DNA of 34,652 nt from Stentor coeruleus (Eukaryota > Ciliophora > Heterotrichea > Heterotrichida > Stentoridae). The stretch spans positions 1-34,652 of the forward strand of contig MPUH01000793.1 of assembly GCA_001970955.1 (NCBI GenBank), written 5' to 3'. A program made the position numbers and the translations under genes. Positions 1-10,302 of this stretch are shown piece after piece. The notes under the pieces were generated by a model. It was not told the origin of the DNA and made no database searches. It saw nothing but the letters and a program-made list of their open reading frames with translations. Within the stretch, counting starts at the first letter, position 1. Every line of letters begins with the position of its first letter.

Positions 1-66
1 ACTACTGTAACCTGTTCGGATAGTGGGGTAGTCTCCATTTTCCATCTAAATGCTTCAACACCTTAA
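1..66 (+). CDS. C-terminal end of a probable WD-repeat-like protein (partial)
   Basis: Frame 1 is open from the first base and ends with TAA at 64-66, giving 21 residues that read TTVTCSDSGVVSIFHLNAST plus a final Pro. The V-T-C-S-D-S-G-x-V-x-I-F-H-L pattern resembles the last strands of a WD40 blade (S-D-x-G-x-V-x-I-W-D-L with Phe in place of Trp). The rest of the gene lies outside the window, so the family call is an inference from 14 residues. An overlapping minus-strand frame starting with ATG at 45 is also open but looks less protein-like. Confidence 0.5.
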   Translation, partial: TTVTCSDSGVVSIFHLNASTP

Positions 67-393
67 AAATAAACACAAATCAATACTCGCCAATTATACT
101 AAACAATCTTTAGCATCTTCAAAATATATCTTTTCTAAACTGATATCAGAATTTTATTAAATCCATATTCTTTTACAAAAAAAAAATATAAGATATTTTC
201 TCATAGAATTGATTATATGAATAAACTTTCAGCTACAAAAAAAAGATCTGCAAACTCAATCATTTTACTTTTATTAATACATTTCCTCTAATTAAAGTCT
301 ATATAATTTTTGAGTTTGTTATGAAAAATTATCAAAAATAAGTATTATTTCAATAAAGTATTTAAATATATAGCCATAATTTTGGAAAAATAT
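67..393. other. Short convergent spacer, no gene seen
   Basis: AT-rich DNA between the stop of the partial plus-strand gene and the stop of the minus-strand gene at 394. It contains A/T runs near 178-190 and 236-245. No open frame of note and no RNA gene is visible. Confidence 0.6.
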
Positions 394-777
394 TTATAAA
401 GCTTTTTTTATTACTCGCATTGATTTTTTTTTTATGTTTATTTCTGATGTCTTTATGCTGCGAATAGGTGAAAGCTTCATTTTGCTTGCATTTTTATAAA
501 TTTTTACTGCTACCTCATGAGCAGGTTTGATTACTGTTTTGCTACTTGCTTTACGTATAAGCGGATTTGGAGTTTTATCTCTGTAAACTAGACGGAGATT
601 GCTTTTCATTATTTCAGCTTTTTGAAAAAGTTTTGATTTTGATAAATTGTTATAGAGTTGATTGATTATATTGTTGTCTTTGTTATAACTTATAAACTCT
701 ACAGGAGTTCTTGGTCTATGCTTTATGACTAGCCTTGGACTGTTATTACAAAAAAAATCCCAAATATCATCATCCAT
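394..777 (-). CDS. Unknown small basic protein (127 aa)
   Basis: An intact frame from ATG (MDDDIWDFF...) to TAA. The first ten residues are acidic and aromatic and the rest is strongly Lys/Arg-rich, ending in a KKKSMRVIKK-type tail. I recognise no domain, signal peptide or membrane segment. It resembles short basic proteins common in ciliates, possibly nucleic-acid- or cytoskeleton-associated, but that is a guess. It is likely real: the frame is long for this AT content, begins with ATG, and its right flank shows the G-rich skew seen at the edge of other genes here. No intron is needed. Confidence 0.6.
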   Translation of the reverse strand: MDDDIWDFFCNNSPRLVIKHRPRTPVEFISYNKDNNIINQLYNNLSKSKLFQKAEIMKSNLRLVYRDKTPNPLIRKASSKTVIKPAHEVAVKIYKNASKMKLSPIRSIKTSEINIKKKSMRVIKKAL

Positions 778-1619
778 ATTTTATAAATCAGTATATAAGA
801 ATCTTTATTACTACTTAAATATACATTCTAAGAGTAATTACTAGTAGCATTCTGTAATTATATTACCAAAAAAGTATTTCAAATTCTAAAATTAATACTT
901 AGATATAATAGTATTAAAAAAGAAAATACGAAGGAGTTGAAAAGAAAATTTAAAGCTAAAGTTTTTGATATTGAAAATCTGAAGACTATTTTGGCTAATA
1001 TGAAAAATTATACTTCATGTAGGAAATGCTATAGAAATAATAGTTTTTAGGTTTTTATTCGAAAAGTTAAATATTATTTTATATATAAGTTTATCATTAA
1101 GAGTACAAGGATTATAAAGGTTAAAAGGATATTGAGAATTCGATTTGATATTGAAAGAAATCTCATGATCAGCTTGATATTATAATGTTTATAAGTACAC
1201 ACCTAAGATGTAATAAGATTTTAATATAAAATGGTTAGATATGTAAAATAGGGTATGGGGATTTAAGTAGATATAGTGTTTCTTAAATGATTTTGAGCTT
1301 TATCTATGAATAATTTTATCCATATACTAAATCTTCATAACATATATTAATTGTTTTGAAATAAATCCAAACATTTTCATCACCCATAAAAACTACCCTT
1401 AACAATTATCAAAAACTCTAATAAACCCAAAACTCAATTCTCTATTCTAAATATTACAAATAAAAATCATATCCTCACCCACAATTTCTAATAATTCCTC
1501 CATTCAAGCCTAACTCAAAACAACAGCATTTCCAATTAGAAATCTAAACTATAAACCTCCCTCTCCTCTTATAAAAAATCTATTTTTACTTCCTAAAATA
1601 CTATAAAATATAACAAAGC
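778..1619. other. Divergent spacer with a sharp G-rich to C-rich flip near 1315
   Basis: No gene is visible on either strand. By hand count, 901-1320 holds about 70 G and 24 C on the plus strand, while 1321-1620 holds about 6 G and 71 C. The change takes place over a few tens of bases. The right part carries the promoter and leader of the CorA-like gene, but I see no defined promoter motif. Confidence 0.7.
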
Positions 1620-2825
1620 ATGAACAGCAACATACAAGAATTTTCATCTAACGCTGAAGAAAAATCCGAGCCATCTCCACAGGATTTCTCAATAGATTCC
1701 CAAGACAACATAATCCACATAATCAATCTTGACAAAAAAACCTGTCGTGAATCAAACATAGAAGAAATAATGAACCCTCAACTTATCAAACTTATGGAAG
1801 ATGAGTATCTATTCGTAATCCTCGACCCATCAACAGAAGCAATAACAAAAATTCGTAAAGCTTTTAATTTACACCCAATCCTTGATTACGAATGTTCATA
1901 TTCGAATTCCCATTCAATTGACCATATGTTTGAATTTGATGACTGTTTATTTATTTCTTTAATCGATATCCCAGCATCAGAAGAACTAATTCACCCTTCA
2001 TCATTAAAAATATTGATTATAGAAAAAGTTATGTTTTTATTCCTATCAGAAAAAATGATATGCGTTAATGAAGTCTTATGTAGTAGTATGGGATTTGAGA
2101 TATTTAAAAAAAGTAATTATGTAGAACATAGGGATGTTATAAGAAATACTACTGAGTTTATTAGAAATATGAAAATAGCAAGACGATCTGCTATACAAAT
2201 CAGTTATGAAACAAGTGAATTAAGTCAAATTGAATTGATTTTACATAAAATACTCCATATGATGTTTATAAGAATAGAAGAAATTATAGCAAAAATGGAT
2301 GAGGAAGTTGTTAATTGTATTGATTTTGTCACTAATTTGAGTATAAATGAAAGTAATGAGTTTATTATACGGATGAATATTGCTCAGAAGAATTTATCGC
2401 TTTGTGGAACTTATGTGACTAGGAAAGGTAAACTGTTTCCTCAACTTATAAAATCAAAGCATTTAGGGAAAACTTTTTCTGAGTATCTTATCAGTATGAG
2501 TCTTAATATGAATAAATTAGAAAAGAAAATCAAATCAAGTAAAAGGACGCTAAAAAGTTATGCGAATGTGTATAATTCGTATGTAGATGAAGGGATAAAT
2601 CAGAGTTCTAATAAACTTAACAAGTTGTTGCAGGTATTTTCTGCTATTACAGCGATATTTTTACCTTTGAATTTGATAGCTGCATTTATGGGGATGAATA
2701 TACAAGTGCCTTTTATGGTGAATAAATATCCTGAAACAATGTGGCCATTTGCTACAATTATTATGTTTTCAATTGGATATTTGATGTTTATTATCATACT
2801 TTTTAAGTCTAAAGGGTGGTTATGA
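1620..2825 (+). CDS. CorA/Mrs2/Alr1-type magnesium channel (401 aa)
   Basis: A divalent-cation (Mg2+) channel of the CorA superfamily, which works as a homopentamer in a membrane. The large N-terminal part (1-330) is soluble and helical, including the long stalk-like Lys/Asn-rich helices at about 240-335. Two hydrophobic helices follow at about 338-356 and 376-395. The family signature Gly-Met-Asn sits at 357-359 at the end of the first helix, followed by IQVPF. That C-terminal arrangement is diagnostic. Whether it serves plasma membrane, vacuole or mitochondrion cannot be read from the sequence; there is no convincing mitochondrial presequence. ATG is preceded by A-rich leader sequence. The gene ends with a genuine TGA, evidence against TGA reassignment. 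It has no intron. Confidence 0.9.
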   Translation: MNSNIQEFSSNAEEKSEPSPQDFSIDSQDNIIHIINLDKKTCRESNIEEIMNPQLIKLMEDEYLFVILDPSTEAITKIRKAFNLHPILDYECSYSNSHSIDHMFEFDDCLFISLIDIPASEELIHPSSLKILIIEKVMFLFLSEKMICVNEVLCSSMGFEIFKKSNYVEHRDVIRNTTEFIRNMKIARRSAIQISYETSELSQIELILHKILHMMFIRIEEIIAKMDEEVVNCIDFVTNLSINESNEFIIRMNIAQKNLSLCGTYVTRKGKLFPQLIKSKHLGKTFSEYLISMSLNMNKLEKKIKSSKRTLKSYANVYNSYVDEGINQSSNKLNKLLQVFSAITAIFLPLNLIAAFMGMNIQVPFMVNKYPETMWPFATIIMFSIGYLMFIIILFKSKGWL

Positions 2826-2994
2826 GGATTTGTTTTAGTAATTATATTTTTTACTAGATTTATTTTATGATTTATAGATAAAAAAACATGATATTTTCGT
2901 TGTTATTTAAATAAAAGTCTAATACTTCAATATCTTATATAAAATCTTTTACTCATATATTAAAATTATCATAGAACTAAAAATAAAGTATAAA

Positions 2995-4277
2995 ATGGAA
3001 AATAAAAGTTCAAAAATTAACCTAAACGAATTCTCAACAGCTGATCATGATATATTTTCCAACAATTTCTCATATATTGAAACTGAAAACGAGATCCTAA
3101 GAATAACAGTTGAATTACCAGATGGGAAAAAAGCTCAAGTAGCAGTTCACGACAATGAAAGCATAGACCATCTTGTATCTGATTTTAGTCATAAACATGA
3201 CCTCGGTCCAAAAGCACCGTGCAGCATTAACAAGAACAAATTGAAAAAACCCTACAAATTTTATACCCAGAATCATCATCACGTTTACCAGAATCAATTG
3301 AAAACGAAAGCATAAAATTTGAGATTCTAAATAAAGGTCATGAACTCTATATGAAAGGGGTAAAAATGCTAGAAAAAACCAAACAAAAAACAGAAGAAAT
3401 AAAAAATGAATATATAGCTAAAGAAATGAAATCAATAACTTTCCGCCCATCAACAAACTCTCCTGGTAGAAGACCTAAACCACCAGAGCAGTTGTTATTA
3501 GAAAAAGGTAAAAAAACATTGGAAAGTTTAGAAAAAAAAAGAAATGAAAGGGATAAAAAAACTCTTGACCCATGTACGTTTTCTCCTGAAATAAACAAAA
3601 ATTCTAAATATGTTAATACAAAAAATAGGAAATCCCCTGAAAGATTTGTGAATTTATATAAAGATGCGCAAAGTATTAGGGAAAAACTTATAAAGAAATC
3701 AAATGATTTGTAAGTGAGATATAGGGTTAAAAAAGATTGCCCATTTGAACCGAATTTCGAATTGACTAGGAAAAAAAACAATCAATTAATTAAAAAAAGC
3801 ACAGTAAAAGATAAAAAAGGTTGTGGTTATATTATAAACTCTTATGAAAAAAATAAAAAACATAAACAAAATCTTAATCATAATATTGTTTGCCCTGGGC
3901 ATAAATCTGAACAAATGATACAGAAAATCCGTAAAACTAGATATGAAGAGATTTTTAATGACCTTTTACCAGATACTAAAGGTCTTATAACAAGAGAAAC
4001 AGTTTACAAAGCTAAACTACAACCAAAGCTTAAAGATATGATAAAACCTTTGATAGAAGAAATTGAACAAAATGATGAGAAACTTAATTTTAATGATTTT
4101 TGTGAAGCTATGGAAGTCCTTATGAAAGCTTTAAGTCAGGGGGAAAAGACAGAGTTGATGAGGATGCCGAAAAACGCTTTGAATGATGTGTTTGATTTTG
4201 CTGCATATAAGCAGTCGAATAGGGCGAATTCTAGTGTAGGAGGGTTTTCAAAGATTTTTGTAGATATAAATAGTTAA
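2995..4277 (+). CDS. Ciliate protein with F-x-P repeats and EF-hand-like C-terminus (about 412 aa, spliced)
   Basis: Function unknown. Joining 2995-3205, 3235-3709 and 3725-4277 gives one frame of 413 codons including the TAA stop. The N-terminus (about 25-75) looks like a ubiquitin-like/PFU-like module common in ciliate proteins: ITVELPDGKKAQVAV, then a helix with DFSHKHDLEQIEKTLQIL. The middle carries repeated phenylalanine-proline motifs (ITFRPSTN, CTFSPEIN, CPFEPNFE) spaced through Lys-rich sequence. The C-terminal 90 residues resemble a degenerate EF-hand pair (TRYEEIFNDLLPDTKGLITR, then LNFNDFCEAMEVL). The 15-nt intron is firm. The upstream join is less certain: a 29-nt intron fits best, but a one-base error in the A-run at 3244-3249 would also restore the frame. 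The gene follows the CorA gene by 169 bp and converges on the RING gene 45 bp away. Confidence 0.75.
3206..3234 (+). other. Candidate 29-nt intron
   Basis: GT...AG boundaries. Removing it joins KHDL directly to EQIEKTLQILYPE and puts the reading frame into the one used downstream. An adenine lies six bases before the exon, the same place as in the 15-nt introns of this window. It starts GTC rather than GTA and is about twice the usual length, so a sequencing indel in the nearby A-run remains an alternative. Confidence 0.45.
3710..3724 (+). other. 15-nt spliceosomal intron
   Basis: gtaagtgagatatag. It splits a Leu codon. Its TAA would stop translation if it were retained. Removal joins KKSNDL to VKKDCPFEP in one frame. 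It has A at position 10, like every other 15-nt intron here. Confidence 0.85.
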
Positions 4278-4322
4278 TTATGACTTATGATGGTTTATAA
4301 AAATCATGAATTTATTGTTATA

Positions 4323-5257
4323 TTACAGAAATCTTATCCCAAATATAGTTTTCCTATCGTTAGAACCTAAACTGCCCAAACCTGGTATGAGTTCTGCAAT
4401 TTTATCTAATGATAAAGAAAGGGTCGGAAGACTTCTACATTGAGAAAAAACTTTTTTCATTAGTTTCTTATCAATGCTTTGACTTTTAAAAGGTTTGATT
4501 TCATCTAATTGCTTTTTTATATCTATATACTTCTACATTGAGAAAAAACTTTTTTCATTAGTTTCTTATCAATGCTTTGACTTTTAAAAGGTTTGATTTC
4601 ATCTAATTGCTTTTTTATATCTATATCCTTAATGCTATAAATGCTTTCTATCTCTTCATTATTTTTATTTATCCCAACCTCTATTTCACATAATAAATAA
4701 TCAATTTTCGAACTTGCAGGGGTATAAAACCTTTCTATTTCACTTACAATCTCTTGTTTCCTTATCTGCAACAAAATAATCAGATTATCAAATCCATCAT
4801 TTACCATATTCATCAGCACCTTTTTTTTATCAACGATTTTATCTTTTACCCTTTGAATTTTTTCAAGACTTTTTTGCATTTTTTTATTACTTTTCAATAA
4901 CAGTAAGTAACTATTATCAAGGCTTTCTTTAATAATCGATGATAAATTTGGGTCTTTGATTGAAATAATGCCATGTGTCCCATGATTTGATAAACAGTTT
5001 AGGCATAAGGCAATATCACATTGTGGACAGAAAAGATTTTTACCAGAGTCAAAACATATGTCTTTTGTTTCATGCTTTTTTTGCAATAAAAGTCGGTTTA
5101 TTGCTGTAGATGAGATATTATTTCGGCATTGAGGACATTTTGTAATTTTCGTTATACAAGTTTTACAAAATGTATGTCCACATGATAAGATTAATGGTAT
5201 GTGGGAGATATGTGAATATCTATAATAACATATAGTACAATTGGTCAGCGTATCCAT
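4323..5257 (-). CDS. RING finger / B-box protein, TRIM-like, broken by a 98-bp duplication
   Basis: Probable E3 ubiquitin ligase of the RING-B-box-coiled-coil type. The C3HC4 RING uses Cys7, Cys10, Cys26, His28, Cys31, Cys34, Cys41 and Cys44. A Cys/His cluster at about 68-93 (CPQCDIALCLNC, then HGTHG) fits a B-box. A Lys/Glu-rich coiled coil follows (about 115-200). As written, the frame ends at a TAG at 4523-4525, just inside a perfect 98-bp tandem duplication. Ignoring one repeat copy lets the frame run on through SLPTLSLSLDKIAELIPG to a TAA at 4323-4325, for 278 residues in all. The full-length reading is therefore inferred to be the true gene. It lies 93 bp from the stop of the PP2C gene on the same strand. 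Confidence 0.8.
4431..4626. repeat. 98-bp perfect tandem duplication
   Basis: Copies 4431-4528 and 4529-4626 appear identical. The period of 98 is not a multiple of three and breaks the RING gene. Removing one copy restores a longer frame, so this is probably an assembly error rather than a genomic duplication. Confidence 0.9.
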
Positions 5258-5350
5258 TTTTTATATAAAGAGAAATATATATAAAGTAGGGATATTAGAC
5301 TTGAAAGTAGAAATTCTTTTATTGTTTATGTTTTAACCGATAATGGAATA

Positions 5351-6787
5351 TTATTGATTAAACAAATTATCTCTTGTTGATTCCACATGCCACTGTACAT
5401 CTTCACTAACAACACTGCTTCTTTTCGGATCTCTAATAGTAACTTCCTTAATCGACGGGGCTCTCTTAAACTCCATCTCTTGAGTAAGTTCAAGCGGTAA
5501 GCTAATTTCTTCAGGTAAGGGCCTTTTTGTATGATGTACCAAAGTATGTCCACTAGCTTGTATTTCAATAACCGCACACGTAATATCATCAATAGTCACA
5601 TCCTCCTCTTCTACAATACTAAACCATCTCAGCCTAGCTTCTTCTGCTAATATCTGAGCAATACAACTATTCTTCAAAGTAATTTCCTCACCTAAATTCG
5701 ATACAATATCCGCCCTAGATTTTCTCCTAAAGCATTCAACAAAATTTACAACATCTTCATTATCCATAACATCCCACAATCCATCTGATGCAATAATAAG
5801 AAAAAGATCACATTCTTTATTTACATCATGAGCTGTACAATAAGGTGTTGAAATTACCCCAATTCGCTTGGCAACTAAATCACCTAAAGACCTACTCATT
5901 GCCAAACCAGGATAATTCCCATTTTTATCCCATACTCTGTATGGACCAATACGTTTACCGAACTCATCAAGTAATCTTTGTACCCTGCCTCCACTTTTTT
6001 CTATACGCTTTTTCTCTTCTTCATCTTGAGGCTTTTGATCTTTAGTTAATTGTAATGGCCAGATTTTTATTTCAGGATTACTATTACGCCTTTCACGAAC
6101 TTCTTGAAGAATTTGTTTATCTGCTAGTATTGCGCTAGGGACTGGGATTATTTCAGGTAACTCTGTTGTACCTAATACAGCCCTTGAATCCCCTACACTA
6201 CCACTATAGATTATATTTTCTGTCATGTAAATAAATACCCCTGTACTAATTATGTTTTACCTTCCTGAAAAACTTGCGTTTAAACCTGAGGATTTTTTTT
6301 CTAGTTCCTGATCACAAGTTTCAGTTATTAAAGTAAAGAATTCGAAAGGGTTTTTCTTTATAGAGATTACTTCTTGTATATCTTTACGTGTTTTATAGAG
6401 ATTTTCTACGATTTGTTGACAGAATTGAACAATTTTCTCTCCCTCGTTTCCATGACCATCTAAAAGTACGAATAGTAACGAATTGTCGTCACTTAGATAA
6501 AATGCATTGTCTTGACAGACTTTACTGCCAGGGTTTCTTGTGTCCATACCTGGTAAAATGCAAAGTGATAGGAAGACTTTCCCGCCTCCAACAGGTAATA
6601 TTCCACTAGCTAAGGTTGATGGTTCAGTTACAGTAAAATCAATAATTTGCTCATTTGTAACTTTACCTATATAGTTCTTGAAGCGAATTTTAACGTTTCC
6701 TGTTCTTGGGTATCTGCATAATATATCTGCAGATAAAGTAAGGTTTATTTGCTTGTTTTTATACTTACGAGGTACACAATTTCCCAT
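5351..6787 (-). CDS. PP2C-family protein phosphatase (about 473 aa, spliced)
   Basis: A metal-dependent Ser/Thr phosphatase (PPM/PP2C). The motifs appear in the usual order: QDNAF (about 92-96), the metal-binding LLDGHG (DGHG at 110-113), SGSTGVFIYM, SGSVGDSRAVL, then LTKDQKPQDEEEKKRIEKSGG, AMSRSLGDLVAKRIGVIS, LIIASDGLWDVMDNEDVV and a final DDITCAVIEI. All metal-binding Asp positions I can place are present, so it should be active. The motif SGSTGVF exists only after removal of the 15-nt intron at 6246-6260. The N-terminus MGNCVPRK is a good myristoylation site with a neighbouring palmitoylatable Cys, so membrane attachment is likely. A C-terminal extension of about 60 residues beyond the catalytic core has no recognisable domain. 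Confidence 0.9.
6246..6260 (-). other. 15-nt spliceosomal intron
   Basis: On the minus strand: gtaaaacataattag. It contains an in-frame TAA. Its removal rebuilds the PP2C motif SGSTGVF across the junction, strong independent support. A is at position 10. Confidence 0.92.
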
Positions 6788-7650
6788 TTAAGTTTATTTC
6801 AAATGATAGAGATTTAATATGGAATTTCTTCAGAAAGGATGTTAAAATCAGGTTTTATATGCAAAATTTAGCGCATGGGTTTATGCTTTATTTATATGGT
6901 TTTATGGATAAAAATTAGATAGGAATGAAATTATGCAAGATTGAAAATAAATATTTTTGAATGAAGTGTGGTTTATAGATAGTAAGATAAGAGTAAGGTT
7001 ATTGTAATACATAATAAAATAGCCTAGCTGTAGATTTATGCATTTGATTTTGATATAAGATAATGATTTTAGGAGATTATTAAGAGTAGTATTTTATTTG
7101 ATTAGTGATGAATTATCGCTTTTTGAGATGAGAATTTGAAAATCTATAAACTTCCTATTAAAACCCAAACTTTTTTACAGCTTAAACCACCACTTTCCAT
7201 ATAACCTAAAACCCCCAATACCTTAACTTACCATTATAATAAATTCATCATGAAAAAATCAATCATCTACAATCTCCAAAATTTTCATCAATATCTATTC
7301 TTCCCATCATCAAACATTTCTTCTCCATACAAAACTTTTATCCAAAACTATAATTACCTTATTCACTCATCTACCAAAACCCATCACCAAAATCCAAACC
7401 ACTTCCTAAAACTATAATTCTCAATCAACCTTTAATTCTGAAGATCTTCCAAATATATCCTTTAAAAAAAAGTCAAAATCATCTTTCCATCCTTATAGTT
7501 AAATAAACAACTCCCATATAAATCAATACAAAATAACCATAAAAGATAATCATAAACTTAATAGCAAAAATCTAATTTTATAATAAAAAAGTTCATAAAA
7601 AACTTACCCCAAACAACATAAATAATTTCCTTAAATATAAATATAATATT
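6788..7650. other. Divergent spacer, G-rich to C-rich flip at about 7140
   Basis: No gene is visible. Hand counts on the plus strand: 6841-7140 about 60 G and 13 C; 7141-7620 about 9 G and 118 C. It holds the leaders of the PP2C gene (left) and the SERINC gene (right). No TATA-like or other defined motif stands out from the AT background. Confidence 0.7.
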
Positions 7651-8844
7651 ATGATAACTTGGGTTATACCTAAAGACTTTTGTTGTGGATTAATATGCTC
7701 TGGGGTCTTACAAAACTTAAATACTACAACTATCCTTCATGCCAGATTAGTGTATATCAGCTTATGTTTATTTTTTGGTACACTAGCACTTATAGTGAAA
7801 ATATTTGCCCAAGATATTTATAATAAACTCAGCTTTTGTATGCCAAATTGTCATGATATGGTTTGTTTTAGTAATCATGTGACTTATGCTATTATGATGT
7901 CATTATCAATATTCAATTTCTCAATCCTTATTATTACTTTAACTAGTACTACTTTAGCTAATTCATGCTATCTTAAGTGCTGGCCTTTGAAATTTGTCTT
8001 TTACTTTATCACACTTTTTATATGTATTTTAGCTGCATCAGCTCTTGTATAATCCATTTAGGACTATTATTTTTTGATCTCAGTTCCTTTTTTACTAATT
8101 TTTTTATTTGTCCAAAGCGTTTATCTCATAGAACTTAACTATGACTGGAATGATACTTGGTATGAGAAATATTCTCAAGGCTCTTCAGAGTTTTGGGGAA
8201 TGTTACTCATAAGCTTTTCAGTCATATGTTGGATTTTAACTATATGCATGCTTATGATTGCTTATATATATACAAAATATTTCATTATCAACTTAATTGG
8301 ATTTGGAATTTCTGTTATGATAACAATATTTAGCAGTTCACCTTTATGTCAAAATGGATGTAAGAATTATTTAGCTTTATTATCTAGTTCACTTACTATT
8401 ATGTATGCTAATTATTATTTAACTAGTGCTTTAGTTGTTGATTATAAAGAAGAAAATTATTTGGTTTTGGGTCTTGATGCAATTTTAAGTTTAGTTTCTT
8501 TAGGGTATTTAGCTTTTATTGTCCCTGATAAAGTTAAAGCTGATAAACATGTACAAATCAACCAGACAGAGATGAAAAGTTTTAGGCAAAATAGAGAGTT
8601 GGAAGAGAGTAAGATTGATGAAAATGAAGTAGTTGAGAAGTTTACTTTTAATAATACGCTTTTTCAAAGTGTGCTTGGATGCTTTTGCTTTTATATTGGG
8701 ATGATATTGACTAATTGGCAGTGGGATTTTAGTAAAAATACGCATATGGTTGCTAAGTGCATACAGGCTGCTATGGTATTTGGGTTTTATGTTTGGACTT
8801 TAATAGCTCCAATTATTATCCCGGAAAAAGAGTTTAATAGGTAA
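7651..8844 (+). CDS. SERINC/TDE1-family membrane protein (about 392 aa, spliced)
   Basis: A polytopic membrane protein of the serine incorporator family, whose members sit in endomembranes or plasma membrane and are linked to serine-derived lipids or lipid scrambling. Around nine or ten hydrophobic segments are visible across the length. Family hallmarks are the early Cys-rich CxPNCHDMVCF region, the segment FVQSVYLIELNYDWNDTWY (matching the family's V-Q-x-x-x-L-I-D-x-x-x-x-W-N-x-x-W), and the late FCFYIGMILTNWQ (family: Y-x-x-M-x-x-T-N-W). A hydrophilic, acidic loop lies at about 285-320. Two frames are joined by the 15-nt intron at 8047-8061. The gene starts at ATG and ends with TAA. Confidence 0.85.
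8047..8061 (+). other. 15-nt spliceosomal intron
   Basis: gtataatccatttag, between codons (phase 0). Its retained frame contains TAA. Removal joins ILAASAL to DYYFLISVPFL inside a membrane segment. A is at position 10. Confidence 0.88.
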
Positions 8845-9322
8845 TTAGATAATAAGAACTTATTATAAAAAATGCAAAGAAATTGTATAAGAAATTAAAA
8901 TAAATGCATTTATTTGGTGTTATGATTATATCTTAGAGAAATTTTGAGTTTTATTATTAATTTCTAAAGCAATAGAATAGCTTTCATAGATTTGTATGAT
9001 GTTATTACTAAGATATAGTTTCATAAGACTAAAAAATAATCACTCTCCAGTTGACAGGTCATATTTTTTTAACAAATTTTAATTTAATAAACTTATTTCA
9101 TTCACAATTTAATCATCAGAATTCTAAATAAACCCCAAAACTAAATTTTATAACAATCTATCTCAAATATCAATATATCAAAAATCATCCATATAAATTC
9201 TACAAATAACCTCATCATAAATTTAAAACAAAAACTCATTTCCTTATTAAAAATCCCCAAAATTAGCCATAAAAAAAATAGCACATCTGAATCTAAATTT
9301 ATCATTACTTAACTTTTTTTTA
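8845..9322. other. Convergent spacer with skew flip near 9040
   Basis: No gene is visible. Both neighbouring genes end here, yet the same flip occurs: 8881-9000 about 17 G and 6 C, 9061-9300 about 4 G and 43 C. No terminator-like hairpin was noticed. Confidence 0.7.
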
Positions 9323-9820
9323 TTAAAAGATAAAACATCCTTTACATTTGCAACACATTAAACTTGATTCATCCCTTTTCCTGATTTCCTGAGTCTCTAC
9401 TTCATTTCCCTGTGAAATATTTTGTTCATTTTTCATATTAACATTTTCATTAGCCTCACGAGTTTCTGAAGCATTATTTTCATTTCTTTTAGTTTCTATA
9501 TTAACAGCCAAAGCTGTGCTTTCAATATTCTGCTTAAATAAATCCTCAACTTCTTTATCAGTCACAGATTCAGATTTCTCTTCATAAAATGCATGATTAA
9601 GTCCTTGACTTTCATTATCTTCTTGATTATCCTCGCTTAATATATCTTCACATCTTTTGCTATCTTCTTTATGTTTTTCTGACCCTGAAAAAAATGATCC
9701 AGATCTTGGGTCTTGGCCTTCAATTTCAAAATCGCTAAAACTTAAAGATTTTTCCTGCTCATTTGAATTCTCAAAGCCAATTCTAGGTTCGAATTTGTCA
9801 GTTTTTTTATTTTTTGACAT
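9323..9820 (-). CDS. Unknown acidic, disordered protein with Cys-rich tail (165 aa)
   Basis: I start it at the ATG at 9818-9820 (MSKNKKTDKFEPRIGFE); the open frame extends further upstream but without another ATG. The product is rich in Glu, Ser, Asn and Asp with no hydrophobic core and is probably disordered. The last residues, SLMCCKCKGCFIF, hold four Cys next to a hydrophobic end, suggesting lipid modification (palmitoylation) or metal binding. I recognise no family. It has no intron and ends with TAA. It lies upstream-to-downstream of the WD40 gene on the same strand, 480 bp apart. Confidence 0.6.
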   Translation of the reverse strand: MSKNKKTDKFEPRIGFENSNEQEKSLSFSDFEIEGQDPRSGSFFSGSEKHKEDSKRCEDILSEDNQEDNESQGLNHAFYEEKSESVTDKEVEDLFKQNIESTALAVNIETKRNENNASETREANENVNMKNEQNISQGNEVETQEIRKRDESSLMCCKCKGCFIF

Positions 9821-10302
9821 CACCAATAATGTAGTTTTATATTGGATTATACAAAAAGTTTTATGAATATATTGAATTACAATCCCATTATCAAAAATAT
9901 ACAAAACAATAAGAAAAATACATTGAAAAACACATAAAATTATAATAAATCTAAGATTATTTCAATAAACTCTCTTATATAAACAATAAAAACTAATCTA
10001 ATAAATAATCATAAACCACAATTAAAAAACTAAATGAAAAACATATGCAAAAGCTTTTCAAACCCAAAAAAAATTAAAACTTTTAATTGTAAACCGACTT
10101 TCATATATAAAACAATATGCTNACAATAAAAACTAATCTAATAAATAATCATAAACCACAATTAAAAAACTAAATGAAAAACATATACAAAAGCTTTTCA
10201 AACCCAAAAAAAAATAAAACTTTTAATTGTAACACCGACTTTCATATATAAAACAATATGCCTTTTTTAATAAAAATCCAACGATATTTTTATCTAAATA
10301 AT
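9821..10302. other. Spacer between two minus-strand genes, containing an assembly gap
   Basis: AT-rich, G-poor DNA without a gene. Most of it is a duplicated 139-bp sequence around a single N at 10122. It lacks the G-rich half seen in the longer spacers. Confidence 0.6.
9983..10261. repeat. Direct repeat (about 139 bp) flanking a single N at 10122
   Basis: Copy 1 at 9983-10121 and copy 2 at 10123-10261 are nearly identical, differing by a G/A change and small A-run and C differences. An N exactly between two copies is the pattern expected when overlapping contig ends were joined without being merged. Confidence 0.9.

Noticed and set aside
1..45. Minus-strand ATG frame running off the left edge
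   Set aside because: The overlapping plus-strand frame ends in a more convincing WD-like C-terminus with its own TAA.
3351..4277. Two separate genes, the second starting at GTG
   Set aside because: The frames are joined by a canonical 15-nt intron with A at position 10; GTG is part of that intron.
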